Below, piece after piece: positions 1 through 13,649 of a DNA stretch of 64,000 bases (positions within the stretch are counted from its first letter, which is position 1; every line of letters starts with the position of its first letter). A program made the position numbers and the translations under genes. The stretch is from Zychaea mexicana. Lineage: Eukaryota > Mucoromycota > Mucoromycetes > Mucorales > Lichtheimiaceae. Location of the stretch: contig NW_026516724.1 of NCBI RefSeq assembly GCF_025766255.1, positions 62,001 through 126,000 of the forward strand, read 5' to 3'. A model generated the notes under the pieces. It saw only the letters and a list, made by a program, of their open reading frames with translations, ran no database searches and was not told the origin of the DNA.

Positions 1-988
1 TTTCATTCAGCCTCAGCAAATCGTGGGGGACTCGAGCCGTCTTGACCATGAAATCATAGTAACCTGGGGCAAGGGTCGCGGGTTGCATCTGGACAAGAAA
101 CTCAGCAAAAAAGAAAGAACTGATCATCGCACTCACACCTCCGCTTATGCGGCGTACACTTACTGTGTATGCATACAGGATCTCCATGCAAGCCAGACCA
201 AACAGCAACGCATCGCCGTGCTTAAAGTATATGATGTCGCGGGCCTTTCCTGCGTTATAAACACCTTGGAGCGCGCTAAAAGACAGTTAATATACGATGG
301 CTTTCTTTGTTGGAAGTGAAACATACCGAACAAACAATTGCTGTGCAATATCCACTCGGCTTTCTTGCTTTTCGCACAGAATAGCCAATCCAGCCACAGC
401 ACCTGCTACTAAGCCATTCAATCGATCCTCTTTGTCGCGGTAGATCCGCATGCCGTTGTTCACCAGTTTCCACAGGAAGGCAAACATGCCAAACATGCCA
501 CCGAAGCGAAGAGCAGTTTCATTCTTAAACGTGGCTGACAGGATGTTTGCTAGCGCCGCTCTTTGAAAGGAGATAATGATACAAAAGATGTTGGATCCAA
601 TTGTTAATATGTAACGACGATAAACGAAGGGTATCTTATCGGAAGAGGTTGCAATGGTTACTTTTTTCGAATCACTCGTATCAAGTAGAAGCAGAGGTTA
701 ACACCGGCTCTAAGACCATAGGCCATAAGGAACGCCCCTTATGGATATAAACAGCAACAGTGAGCACCATGGGTCTTATAAAAGAAATGAATTCGTATGA
801 TATGCTTGTATGATCTCTACTGCATAAAACGTACTCGCTCCGCCTTTGATCGCATGGATAGCGAGTTCTTTAGGCGTCTGTGGCCGAGCCCAGTCTTTCT
901 TGGGGAGCTCCGTAAAGGACGAGGGGTTTCTCTTTAGCTTTGCTTTTAAACGCTGATATGACGACGATCGCTGTTCGGGCCTGAGCAT
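1..988 (-). CDS. TMEM135-like membrane protein, 3' end beyond window
   Basis: Five exons can be read: 835..988, 676..737, 327..634, 164..275 and 1..88. All phases agree and the gene continues off the left edge. The protein starts MLRPEQRSSSYQRLKAK. It has a glycine-rich stretch (GGARAFLMAYGLRAGVN), then a GGMFGMFAFLWKLVNN hydrophobic segment, a short loop with DKEDRLNG, another hydrophobic segment (GLVAGAVAGLAIL), then FKHGDALLFGLACMEILYAYT and MQPATLAPGYYDFMV. These blocks match TMEM135/Tim17-related proteins of mitochondria and peroxisomes, where the LLF...ILYAY and P-x-TL-x-x-Y motifs are conserved. The first intron uses a strong GTACGT donor. The second, 41 nt (635..675), is unusually short and is the weakest junction. 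Localisation to mitochondria or peroxisomes is inferred from the family. Confidence 0.72.
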
Positions 989-3900
989 CTGTGTGTACGA
1001 GCCGAGAGAATATATGAACGAGAGGGAAGGAAGGAAGAAAAAGGAAGGGAAAAGGCAATATATAACGTTTGATGTCCCAAACCGAGGAAACGAGAGAAAA
1101 AAAAAGAGACTGGAGAAAAGGTCGTATCAGCACTATCGAAAAATGATCAGTGCGTCCCGCATCCTGGTTGGTTGATTTCGACCCGCATTTTGGGGCACTT
1201 TTAGGCCGTGAAACTGGAATGGAACGTGATTTCAAAAGCTTTCTCTTTTCTTGCTTACACTTCTTTTTCTCCTTCGAAACATTGCTCACGATGAAATCAA
1301 CGGCTTGCCCTACCACGATCGCGTATCTCACCCTTTCCTAACAGTTACCATGTCTGCAATGCGCTCCATGCACCATTTGGAGAAAACTCTTACACATCTT
1401 TTTTATAGGGATCTGCATAGGTTGAGATCAAGCGGTGTGAAAATCGGATGTTTCCTCCCGCACGTCTCCTGGTGGTCGTGGGCATACAATTTGATTGATG
1501 GAGACAGCCCTTGTGATTACACGTTGCTTACTACAATAGCGTGTAGAAGATCATTGACTTTTAAACGTGTGTCTGCAAAACTTGCTTCTGTAGTCTTTTC
1601 AAGGAAACGCTATAGTAGGGAATTTTTAAGGCATCACAGCTAACTGGATCTTAGTAGAAAGGAAGAGGAAAGATGCTGACATGATTATGGAGCTATTTGC
1701 ATATAGAATCCATTTTTGAATGGATACATGAAGAGAATGTTAGTGCAAAAAAGGCTACAGAAGGTAGGTGTTTGAACAAAGGGCTCTTTTATTGATGTCA
1801 AGTACCATACTTGTTGCGGGTCACGTACCTAAGATTATTGTTAGCACCCAAAATGTGTATACGTTCTTCTGTACAACTCCCTTCTCACCAAAGCAAAGTC
1901 GGATGTGAGAACTTATTGATGTGCTCCTTTCATATGTCGCCTCAATGAACTCTTGTTGTAATACGTTCTGCTGCAGCCTTGGAAACCGCACTTTTTCAAA
2001 TGAAATATGGTTAAATTGTCATCATTTGACGTTATTAATCCTTTTGAGGTTACTCGATGACTTTGTTTATGCTACTTACACTAAGTTTCTTTTTCTTACT
2101 GTTAATCGCCGAGCTGCCATATTCTATCTTGAGGCACATGAAGTGTATTATAAGTTTCTCAATACCAATGCGTCATTTCTCAACAATAGCTGTCGCCCAC
2201 ATCTTCTTGATGTTTACCTTCGCTATGTTTCCTACAGTATCAAGAACATTGATAGCCCAATCGATATCAACTTCCCTTTTGACCTACAACAAAATCACGA
2301 GTTTACACTTGTGGATCGATCTTTGCAAAAATAGCGCTATCCCTAATATTGCGTTGCAGCTTACATCTTTACTCAAAAGTTCTTCTGCCGTATGGTCTGG
2401 CAAGCACGATGCCATATCAGCTGCTAGTGCGTCATCTATATGGCGTTTTCGGTGGCTATTTTTATGTAAAATGTAGTCCGTGTCAAGATTATCTCATCCA
2501 AACACACACCTCAAGAGCTCACACACACAAAATGAAATATTTATGTATCAAGCTACGAACTGATAGTGCGTATCCATATTCTTTTTTTTGTAAAATAACC
2601 TATCGCATATTCTGCAGACGTATTTATTACTACGTCCACCACCGTGTTGGTCATTCGGCACTTGCATGGATTCTCTTCGTTTTGAAAGAGAAAAAAAGAG
2701 AGCCAAAAAAAGAGTGATGTGGGCGTATAATATATTTTCTCTCTCCACCTATAATCTACTACTGTATGTAGTGATGGAAACAATGGTTGAGGACTCTATG
2801 CTTGGACACTATTTGTGTATTTCTCATGAAACAAGGGGCATGTGCATAGTATATTCCCACTCCCTGTATCAATTAGAGTCTGTGCAACTTTATCATTGAC
2901 AAGGAATAGTTCTTGTGACATATATAGAAGATCATTATCCAGCGTCAATCATCATGAGCACTTGAATGCCTACAGTATGCTATAGGCATAAGCCTATCAT
3001 ACACCTACTAGATAAATTATTGCAACAGCACGATATTCTTTGAGCACAATCCCTTTTGGTTAAGACGCTGGCCGTCAAAACAAACATGTAGTACCAATAG
3101 TATAGATTGCTCTGGGAGATGCTCATTGGTTTTTTACAAACAGAACAGGAGAGCGAATAACCAATAGCCACTGCTGCTGCTGCTTACAATACGTTTGAGA
3201 TTCCTTAGCAAAGAGTCGATGTTTGAAGATTACTTAACACCCGACGTAGTGCAAGAAAATAGCACCACTTGTAAATGATATGCTGCGGTATGTGGCGAAT
3301 TATAGAAAGTGCTTGAAAATCATATTAAGAAGCCATAAAAAAGGACAACAGTACGTACTTATTAAGAGACTTGGAAACGAGGAACCAGAACAGCGGGACG
3401 CTCTTTATTCACTACATAACCTTATTAGAGGATGAATCCATCATCATCGCAAAAAAGCAACCTGTTAGCATGTCAGATGGCCTCACTATAGTATTTTTCA
3501 GAAGCGAAAGTGAGTAAGATGCAGGTTTAATGCTCTGTTACGATTTTAGCAGGGATAGTAAATGACAGTTGTTACGCACCACATGGACATAAATACTTTG
3601 AAAGCCGGAATGAGTGACATATAAAACCGTCATGGACCTGCTTACTTCTAGTTTGCACTGAATCGTGCGGTACATTCGCCGTCCTATGGCAGCGCAAGAA
3701 CAGCCCTGTTTTTCAATTGTGGATGGCTATGCAATAATGGTGCTAGTCCTAAAAAGTAGGTTTTCATAAAACAAAACTTAACAAGACACAGGATTGGGAG
3801 AAGCATTTCCGTTGTTAATACACAGCAGGATAATAGATATAAGAAGACGTACATGAGTATAATGCTATTTTGCTCCCTCGACGTTTAATTGTGTCTTGTA

Positions 3901-4640
3901 TATCATAAAATGGTTGTATCCACAACGCTCAAGAAATCGGCAAGAAGCAGAACGACCGACAAGCCTTGTAAGAATTTGGACAAGAACGTAGAAACAGAAA
4001 TTCCAAAGAGGTATATTCGCTTAAATCGCTGTGCTATGATGATGACAGAGTGATCATGTATTATGGATCGTCCTATCACTGTTATGTATATGGCACAGTG
4101 CAAATCGCTTCTACAAAAAGTCCCTGAAGTGGATGCTTGGAAAAACAAGCACTAGACCAAACTATAAAAATTGCCACTGCTGGTTTCGGGCCAATTGAAA
4201 TCGAGGAAATGGTGCGACGCTACTGATGTTGCCCCAGCAACAACACCGACGATGATGCTTTTACGAGTGGCACCTTGATGATACACTGCTTGTACATAGC
4301 ACAATAGAGTTGTATCTTAGCGTTAAAGTATTTGACAGGTATCATGGTCGATACTCTGTGGCATTTGAAGGTCCATAAGAATAAACCATGGTTGTAGTAG
4401 AACGGCACTAGATCGCTCAAAATTTTGCTGCTCATGCTCCTTTCTTTTTAAGACGGACTGAAACAGTTTTCTCTAGTCAAAGAACAAAAGCTAGTTTGCT
4501 TTCCCTAGATTTATTTACCCCCTGAATTCTACAATTTCAAATCAAAATAAAAGTAATTACTTTCTCTCTATTATGTAAGCGCTTACAACAGGCATAAATA
4601 AAAAAAACTCTTAATGAACTTTTTAACCTTTAATTGAGGA
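989..4640. other. gene-poor AT-rich interval
   Basis: No gene can be supported here. The first 150 bases are the likely promoter of the TMEM135-like gene and hold a TATATAA at about 1060. A 137-codon plus-strand frame at 1921..2334 has no recognisable domain. A plus-strand frame starting at 3909 is broken by a stop after about 47 codons and resumes in frame, and the stretch at 4220..4440 is open on both strands; both may be decayed coding sequence. No tRNA-like B box or inverted-repeat element was seen. Confidence 0.4.
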
Positions 4641-4658
4641 AAAAGAGTTTGATCACGA

Positions 4659-6170
4659 ATGATGCATATTCGGTTTGATGAACAGCAACTTGATACGAGA
4701 TGGCCCTCAAAACGCGCTTGTCAGGCAAGAACAACAACAAAAACAAGAGTAATCAATTGGTACCAAAAAGGTAGAATTCTTAAAAGAAGCGGAAAGGGGA
4801 AAATAAAAGAAAGACGGGTTCTTTGTTGGTATAATGTTATATTAAACAAAGTGTATATATACGACAACTAGGATGATATCAACGTTGATTATATTGCAGT
4901 CACGGGTATCGTGCGAGATGTATCAGCAAAGTTTGAAAATGTATCTGTTGGAGGCTACGGAGTAGTGTGGGCAAACAACGCGTTCCCTATCCAATCCGGC
5001 CACTACGCCGGCGAGGCGAACGTGAACTTACTTTACGAGCTAGCGGTAAAGTTTTCTTATAAACTATTCTTCAGTGCGGTCACAACTGGAAACAGATACC
5101 GGATGTCTAACACATCTATGCTCTATACATATACAGGTAGCTAAGGCGGTATTGAAAGCATGCCCCGAGAACGTTTCTCTAGCTATTGGTGTCAAACACC
5201 ACCAAACGCTGACCTGTAAAGTATCGAACTTTTTTTCTATGTTTCTCCCTATACCGTGTGACGGTGTTTGCTCTTTAACTAAACATAAGCACAACAGTAC
5301 TCAACGGCAAAAAGACTCCTCATATCAAGCGTAACCGTGTTGTTGGTCCTCTGATGAAAGAAGTTCGCACCTTAATAAAAAAAAGATCCGGAAAAGTCTA
5401 AGCCCTGAGAGTACGTTATAGATGGATAGGAAAATACGAACCAATATTGTGCTGACATCATTGTATCTAAAAACAGATGACAAGCCCATTATCTGACTCC
5501 TTGAAGAAGATGCAAAAGGTAGCTACGCAAGAAGCTATTGCAGCACAACAAGAAAGGTAAACATACTTGAGGTGTTCCTATACAACCATAAAGAACTATA
5601 TTTGGCTAACATTTATTTTTTGTTGGTCAAAACAAACAACAGGATGAACTTTGACCAAGTGCAACTGGAGACCATTCTACCCTGAACAGAGGCAACGACA
5701 GAGAAACCTTCAGCAGAGACTCCACATCAAGATTTACAAACACCCCAAGCTGTAGTACCAGAACCAGTACTCAACCATCAAGAGTCGATCGTACCCTTAT
5801 CATCCACAGAACAAGAATCAGCCCAGCGGAGAAATGGCCATGTGGATGATACCGTTGTTGAACGTTGGATACAACGAGCGTTGAAAAGATTGAGCTTGTT
5901 ACTGCTGACTCTACCGGAAAAGATGAACTAGAAGAACAAGAAGAAGGACAAAAGGAGGAGGCGGATGATGATAAGTATACCCATGGTGGCGATGATAAGA
6001 ACGGTCAAAACGGTAATAAGCGCTTGAGATCGTGGGATGATGATACTGATGAAGAACAAACGACTGTAAAGAAACGCAGCTCGAATAAGAAGCCAAGAAC
6101 CGATGAAATATCACCATCATCGACCAGCTGGTTTGGTTGGGTGAAGAGTATGTTTGGAATAAAAGAGTAG
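4659..6170 (+). pseudogene. RNase H-fold protein relic with acidic/basic tail
   Basis: Spliced reading gives an RNase H-like fold. A strand precedes GGYGVVWANN, then a helix NLLYELAVAKAVLKAC, then the strand VSLAIGVKHHQTL, then TVLNGKKTPHIKRNR. Introns fit at about 5046..5137 (GTAAAG...TACAG) and in the 5220..5290 region. The usual catalytic acids are missing: the first-strand DG is replaced by VTG and the TDS motif by GVKH. Downstream, a Ser/Thr/Pro/Glu-rich stretch is interrupted by TGA at 5683..5685. The reading frame then shifts near 5865 before continuing to a stop at 6168..6170 with a highly charged tail, an NLS-like KKRSSNKKPR and a Trp-rich end. I could not make a continuous model, so I call it a probable pseudogene. 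A diverged multi-exon gene with a sequence error is the alternative. Confidence 0.4.
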
Positions 6171-8050
6171 ATATTTAAGCACCTTACATATCCTCTTTCC
6201 TGAGCAAGTGGGATAAGCTGCTTTACAAAGTGCTTGTTGATGGGATGGATCCGATGTAAAATGTTCGTTTACAAGTGGCAGATAATGGTAGGGTCAGTCC
6301 ACAGCTCGCAATTAGTGCGTTTCTGTCTAATCGCTTAAATGACCATGTAGCTTTATTATCGTATTCGCGCATCTGATTATTGTAGAAACTATGAGCGCAA
6401 TTATCGCATGTGCTGCACTGTATTAGCAATTTGTGAGAAGCACATGTAGTAGGGGAACAAAAATTTAGTAAATGGATGCAGCGATGGTATATAGCAAAAA
6501 AAATTGATGAGGATATACTACTAATACCAAAAGTGCTATGCAATGTGATCTTGTTATGTACCAAAGAAATTCTTTATCATACCTACAAACTCGGCCATTG
6601 TTACGTATGTGTCAACGAGCCCAAAGGGCGGCACTGGGTCTCGTGAGGGTATGGATATGGATGAGGGAGGGACAAAAGCAAGAACCAACCAAACAACCTA
6701 CATAGGAGATTGATGATATGTGTAGATAGTGGGACAAGCGGATAGCGTAGGATGATGTTGGATATTAAGGTAGTCTGATAACAAAATGACTGGTGAGGCT
6801 AATACGACCTAGAAATCAAACAAATTACGGATCCCTCGTCAGAACAAACAGTACAAATGGCCTCTTGGGCAACCGAGCGTGAGATACGAATGTAAGAAGC
6901 ACACTATATTTCATTCTTGAGTGAAGTGGGCTATGAATAATATTATGGCACACACTAGGTGGCTTTAATCAAAGAGATACTTTAAGAAAGAAACATCTTA
7001 CTTGGAACGATCGCTCTTTCCTTGATTTTAACTGCCTCAAATACAGTAGTTTGCCCTTTTACAAAGAGTGGTATTGAAGATGTTTGGCTGTTCGAAGTGG
7101 TCATAACCTGAAAGACTTACAGCCATATCGTTGAAATGTTTTGTCATCATCATCATTTTTCATGCTCTGAATAGGTATGCACCGTGTATTATAGTCTATA
7201 CAGCGGATGCACACAATCGTATACAGGCAGACATTATATCCGGAAACATACCTGTGCCGAACACTACCAAGATCTGCCTATGATGCTCAGTAATGTCCCT
7301 CGTGAAAGAAACTTGCGATTTATGACATTCGATGAAGATATTATATCACTTCTCTTGTTAAACTTTGCACTACTTGTCCGTATATCATTTGTGTGATGCC
7401 GCTAATATAATCTCATGTACGTACATTGTCCAAGTAGAAGAATCGTCACGCCACAAGCTCAAGGTAGGAGAAAATTACAAGCACGTCTAAATCTTGTAAA
7501 ACCTGCTTTGTACTATTTTACTGTATTGCTTAGTTAATAACGTTTCTATATATCATTATCCCCTTATAATACCTTATAACATCCCTAGTATTAATGATAT
7601 CAAATTTGAGATCTGATCTGGTAAGCTCTCCAGTTGTTGTTTCCTGCAAAGATACTGGAGAATCTTTTTCTTCGGCCGTGTACATAATAGTAATGTATGA
7701 AATAACGTGCATTCAGCAAGCAGTCAGGAATCACACTGCTTCAGCATTGAGTAACGGCTATAACAGTTTTAACTTAGCCTTGATTGTAATTTGTGTCTAT
7801 TGAGTATGTATGCCTTCCGTGTTGAGCTTTTTACGCGTACATTTCAAGGGGCAGTCGTCAAGTACTGATGTTTATTGGTCGAAAAGTGTTCATGAGAATA
7901 CTTCCATAATAAGCTCAATGACATGATGAGAAATTCTCGTGTAAGATAAAGCTGTTAAATATTACCAGGATATGCATATGATAATCTATTTATTGGAGCA
8001 GCTTTCGCGTTGATACGGCTGGTATGGGCTTAGGTTGGAGTCGGTGTTTC
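6171..8050. other. AT-rich intergenic stretch
   Basis: I see no gene, RNA gene or repeat array in this stretch. A 70-codon plus-strand frame at 7184..7396 has a few Cys and His residues but not in zinc-finger spacing. The right-hand part holds an ACGCGT at 7833..7838 and leads into the histone H4 promoter. Confidence 0.4.
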
Positions 8051-8059
8051 TTTTTTTTG

Positions 8060-8086
8060 ACGCGTAAAGCAAAGAGTTCAACGCGT
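8060..8086. promoter_or_regulatory. paired ACGCGT (MCB-like) sites upstream of histone H4
   Basis: ACGCGT occurs at 8060..8065 and 8081..8086, with another at 7833..7838. ACGCGT is the MluI cell-cycle box bound by MBF-type G1/S transcription factors in yeasts. The two close copies lie about 145 bp upstream of the likely first splice donor of histone H4, a gene expressed in S phase. The function is inferred from motif and position only. Confidence 0.45.
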
Positions 8087-8230
8087 CGCAGCTGGAAAAA
8101 AAAATAATGATAATAAAAGGGACCCTGTGACGGAAAGGCACTTTTTTTTTCTCTCTTTTTCTTCCAATTAAAATTTAAAAAGTAAGCCCATCTCATCCAA
8201 TTCAACCCTCAACATACTCTTCTTTATTGA

Positions 8231-8748
<518 letters not shown>

Positions 8749-9409
8749 AGGAAGACACACTTCTCCTTACTCGCTATTTTTCTCTTTTCTTCTCTTTGCT
8801 CAATCGCATGCGAAATATCCACACAACACACCCAACTTTCTGTTTCCCTGCTACCCCCTAGCTTTACACGAAACTCAACTCTTTTATAAAAAAAAAGGCA
8901 TTTACCTCTGTGCTCGCTACATATTGACGTGTTTGGTTTGTGTGGTGGAGGCAGTTACATGATGCACGTGTTCGTGTGCGTGTGATCGCAAGAACTACAC
9001 TCAAGTTCTCTTCGCCAGCTTTTCATTAATCACGTTTTTTAACCTGAATGTAGGATTTATTCGCTGCGCGTTTGTACGGTTAAAGCTAGATTGCAGGGTT
9101 TTGAGAGCAAGGTGAACATGCCATATCCTCTGTGTTGTACAGTCTTTAGGCTGTTTGATTGCAATAAAAGGCTGTGCGTTATAACCGGCACCTCACATGC
9201 ATGCTTATTCCTCCCCCCCCCTCCTGCACTCTGGCAACTTGGAGATTCAACATGCATTGATATTTACAGTCGATGCAAGACGTATGATAGCGAAAAATAC
9301 TTTTGTGTATTGTAGAGAGAAGGAAAATATAAAAAAATTACAGCGTGCGATTAGAGCATCAAAGTAGCATGCACGGTCGGAATAGAGCGATTTAAAAAAC
9401 CAAGATAAA
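8749..9409. other. convergent 3' region between H4 and ERG4
   Basis: This holds the 3' flank of H4 and of ERG4, which are transcribed towards each other. No gene is seen. A short poly-C run lies near 9213..9222. Confidence 0.45.
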
Positions 9410-11267
9410 TTAGAAGACGTAAGGGACGAAGATATAGGGCACACGCTCGCAGTAGCGTTCCCAATCCTTGCCGTACTTCTTGGCGCAGCGCTCCATGTCA
9501 CGGGAGACACGGTGGGTCAAGACAACGAGAAAGAAGCAGAAGTAGAAGTAGGGCAAGAACGAACCGAAGCCAGTGATCAGACCCCACGAGATGGCCATAA
9601 CCAAATCTATGGCAAACCGACCGTTAATATCACTCGACCTCTTGATGTCCTCAATGCACAAACAGCCTCTCCTCTTCCATGATCCACGTTTTCCCAGTAT
9701 ATCCAATAATAACAACAACAACAACAATATGAAGAAAGAAAGGAAACCCTACCAGCAGTGTAATGAGGCTTGCGGGCAATGCCCCACCAACCAGAGGTGA
9801 GCAGCAGGTTGCCGTGCTCGGTCTTGATGTAGGAGGGATTCTTGATATGGCCCCAAGGAAGCTGGGGGAAAGTCTTGCGGACGATGAACGAGCCGTTTTG
9901 CTCCATACGGAAACGGTTCTTTTGCGAGTTACCGGTGTCAAAGACCCAATAGGCGAGCAAAAGAGCAGTGAACAAGGCGACGGTGTAAGGAAGAGAGTGA
10001 GTGATGGCAGTGCCGGTCGAGAGCTGGTACTTCATCAAGTAGATGGAGGCATAGCAGTAGGTGAAGGGGACACCGGCCATGTTCCAGAAGATAAGCATGA
10101 AGCCTAATTTCGATCGAGTCAATCCAGGATTCTTCTCCTAGTATTCTCTATAAAGGCAAAACGTACCATCCTTTTCATAGAACATATCCCACGAGGTAGG
10201 AATGCACTCTTCGCCCTTCTGGCAAGCGTTGACATAGAGGAAGTGGGCAAGGACCATGAAAGCAGCAGGGCCAGTGACCTTGCCATCAAGTTCGTACTGC
10301 TTGAGGAGGCAGGACAGCGAGCAGTAGAAAAGAATGACCCAGGGGAGGCGAATTTCGGCCCACATCTTCAAATCGACAGGTCCGATGCGAGGGTTCAAGG
10401 GACCACCCATGAAGTAGTCATAGAAGAAGTTGCCAGACATGCGGTGGTTGGTGCCCTGAACGTAACCGCTGATGCACACCAAGGTGGTCATAGTGAAACC
10501 CCAGCAGATAGCAACCTACACGCAGCCCCCAAAAAAATGTCAGATTACATTATCGCTGCAGACCACATAACACCATGACGAATCCCCACCCCCTCCCCTT
10601 CTTTTCCGTTCCACAGTACAGCACGTACGCTCATGATAGGACCAAAGTTATCAATAATCTCAGTGAGGCGGAAGATGCCAGTAACATGGAGGACAGCGGA
10701 CAACGCAAGGACAAGGTACCACGACGACAAACCGTTGCAGACGTACTTCAACTAATTGGAGTTACACACAAACGCAAAGGAAAATAAATTAAAAGAGGGG
10801 CGGGTCAGCTCCTAATCTGAGAGCACGCGAAAACACCAACTTACTCTTTTGCCCTTCAACGAGGGAATGGGAAGACCCTCGACGACAGGACCAGGCATAA
10901 CCCAGGCGAGAATGAAGGAGAACAAAGCATAGCCCAAGTAAATCTTGGCAGCAGTCCAGTTGGGCAAACCGGCCTCGACGATCTTGCCGACATACTCATT
11001 CCAGAAGAAATCGGACAAACCTTCCTTGGTGTACGACTCGGGGAAAAAGAGTCTACCCTCGTGGAACTCGAGCGAAACCCAGAAATAATACATGAGGGCC
11101 GGGAAACCAGTCATCATGGCGCAGACACCAATGGGGCCACCGAATTCATATACGATTTCATTGTCAAGCTTGACGTCGAGCTTGGTGTATGGTGACTTGA
11201 ACAGTGGGACGCCATTGGCGTTGGTCTCCTGCTTTTCAACAGTCTTTGAGTCGACTTTGTTCGCCAT
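9410..11267 (-). CDS. ERG4: delta(24(24(1)))-sterol reductase (C-24(28) reductase)
   Basis: Last step of ergosterol synthesis: NADPH-dependent reduction of the C24(28) double bond, in the ER membrane. Five exons, 10845..11267, 10629..10751, 10167..10515, 9753..10103 and 9410..9606, give 480 residues, normal for the family. Diagnostic blocks in order are EFGGPIGVCAMMTGFPALMY, YVCNGLSSWYLVLALSAVLH, TGIFRLTEIIDNFGPIMS, NPRIGPVDLKMWAEIRLPW, GWWGIARKPHY and the C-terminal CAKKYGKDWERYC of the ERG4/ERG24 family. FGPIMS and NPRIG, with the overall match, favour ERG4 over ERG24. The start ATG at 11265..11267 follows a GAA-rich tract and opens with a hydrophilic leader (MANKVDSKTVEK). Intron 4 carries a short CAA/AAC microsatellite. 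Confidence 0.95.
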
Positions 11268-13649
11268 TTGCGTAAACAGTGACAAAGAAGAAGAAGAAGA
11301 AGAGGTTGCCGATAGTGGGTGTGTCAACCCTAAAAAGAAATAATAAGGCGGGAAAGAGAAGAAAAAGGGGAAAGGTGCGGTCCCTTTTGGCCGCCGACAT
11401 ACACGGCTTTTTGTTTACTCCACCGCGCGCATGGCGTCGTACAAGACACCTTTCGGCGAACCGGCGCGAATGAGACTCGGAGCCGGTGCCCGCCCACGAC
11501 TGCTGGCACAAGCGCTGGAAATGGAGTATCTTCTTGTGCTTACCAAGAACTCTTGTTTCCCACCTGCCCTTTTGCACGTCGAGCAAGAATTGAAATGATT
11601 GTTGCGGGTTAACGGGGTGCAATGTGTCTGGCTATGTCTTGCGTGTGTCACCGACCTCTAACGCAATTGGATCTTTCCAACCCAGTGAAAACGGTTAATC
11701 ACTGGAGGAAAGCAAACGGCAAATATGCATGCATCAAGGCGCAAGTTATGTATGAAAGTGCAGCTAGCACTTGACCTCGTCACTAATTACAAAACTGTTC
11801 TTCGTTTTTGGTGCGGGGTTCGTTACCGTGCCTTGACAAGGGCATTGGCTCCGTATCATGAAGCACGGACTGAAAAAGCAATCACATCGGTGTCGTATCC
11901 CGGGCGAATGATTGCGTTTATTCCAAGAAGTACACGCATCACGCTAGGATAATTCGACTGCTCTACTTTTCAATTACATTGCCTTTTTAGTCATGGGCGC
12001 TGCGCATACTGTAGCCAGAAGAAACAATTCACATGAGCATTTTCCGGTAAATCTTTCTTGTTACGCGAAATCCATATTTGGAAACTGTGCACCGTGACAC
12101 TGCACTCCAACATTATGCAAATCTAGCAAACTTGCACCTGGCAACAATGCACATAGAATTTTATTGAGCACTTTCGTAATGGCGTATACGTAGAAAGTCT
12201 TGTGTGCTGTGATATGCTATTAGGCACCTCCACTTCATCTAATGCGACAACATTTCCAATACATATACAAAAAGTGTGTACCATTACACCAGCCGCTCCA
12301 CGACCTTATTCAAGTTATTTTTAGACTTCCTCTCTTAATCACTCGGTGTAAGACGCCGGGAGCCACCGTACTGTATTGCGTTAGATGAAGCTGCTCACAC
12401 CATTAGCTGTCAACCCATTCCTAGCAAGTCAACTACATAGTTCCAAACACGTTGTAAAGAATTCATTATGTCAAGCGATCAATTTTCATACGCATGTAAG
12501 CGAAAGACGTTGAGTAGGTTATCACAAGAAATCAAAACCCATCGAAAAGTGCCGAAGAACCAGTACCGTGGAGCTTTTTTGAGAATAGATGCCTATACAT
12601 GCAAACTCTAGTGGCTCCGCTGTGGTGATTGACTTACATGAAGGCCATTTCATACTGATAGGCCAAAAATAGGTAATTTTGAATAGACCTATATTTTTGA
12701 AAAACAAATTTAATTTGTTGTCACAAAAGATCTACGTTTCAAGATGATGTGAGAAGCATGATGTTGTTATCATACCGTATAAAGCCAAAGTTTGGCGGCG
12801 CTATCTTCTTCTAGAACGTTCTTTAGAAACCAAACTTCACAAAAGCAGAAGAACCTTGGAATTATGGGACAGCACATTAAATCGCTTAAATTCAATGTAT
12901 CGGAAGCACCATTTCTTAGAGATATGCTCTAATAAGCTGCAATGAATAGTAAAAGTATATATAATTACCACGTGCCGTAATTTATAACAAATCGATGGCC
13001 TCTTCATGGCTGCTATAAAGTTACTGTGTATACAATGCTGTAGTGTAATGTGATGAACTATCTGCCGCGTTAAGAAATTTCACGGGATCAGAGATTACTA
13101 ATGTTGTTTGTGAAAGACAGTTTCAATCGGAAATATGTCATGTCTCGTAAACTTCTTTTAACTTTTATCAGCTTACGGCTTCGATCTCAAAAGTACCTGA
13201 TGTCCCTTTTGATAGTAACACGGCTTACATGACTTTAAAATGATGAACGATGTTTCTTTTTTATGCGCATACGGCGCGAATAGTATAGTATTGTTCTTAT
13301 CACTTATAATTATACATTTAATTAAAAGGCCTTGCACATGGACGATCTAGATATCACAACAAATAACATTATGCGCGGTAACATCTGTTGATTTGTTTGT
13401 CTTTAGTCCGCAATCAAATTCATAATAAATACCAAGGTGTGATTATGCTACTGCTGTATGGTAGAAACTCACAGTGACAAGCAAACAATGTGGATTTGTT
13501 GTGTTTTTAACCTTCTTTATGGATAGATATGCTTTTTTTCTTTTGTTTTTTTTTATTTTTGGTCCTTCATTTCACACGCAAAAGCAACATTGTCTTTTGT
13601 TTAACCCCACCTTTTCTTTTCATATCCAGTTCTCAGCAGCCATTTCGCA
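11268..13649. other. divergent promoter interval, ERG4 / QDR transporter
   Basis: The left end is the ERG4 leader and promoter, with GAA repeats at 11286..11305 and a GC-richer block to about 11680. The remaining roughly 2 kb is AT-rich without a supportable gene. A T-rich tract at 13528..13560 and pyrimidine-rich DNA precede the transporter ATG. Confidence 0.45.

Noticed and set aside
1921..2334. 137-codon plus-strand frame
   Set aside because: No domain, no supporting splice structure, and composition typical of random AT-rich DNA.
2548..2748. Possible C2H2 zinc finger on the minus strand (YVCRICDRLFYKKKNMDTHYQF)
   Set aside because: The Cys pair and first His have the right spacing, but the frame stops before a second His and no second finger or start exon was found in this AT-rich region. 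Probably chance.
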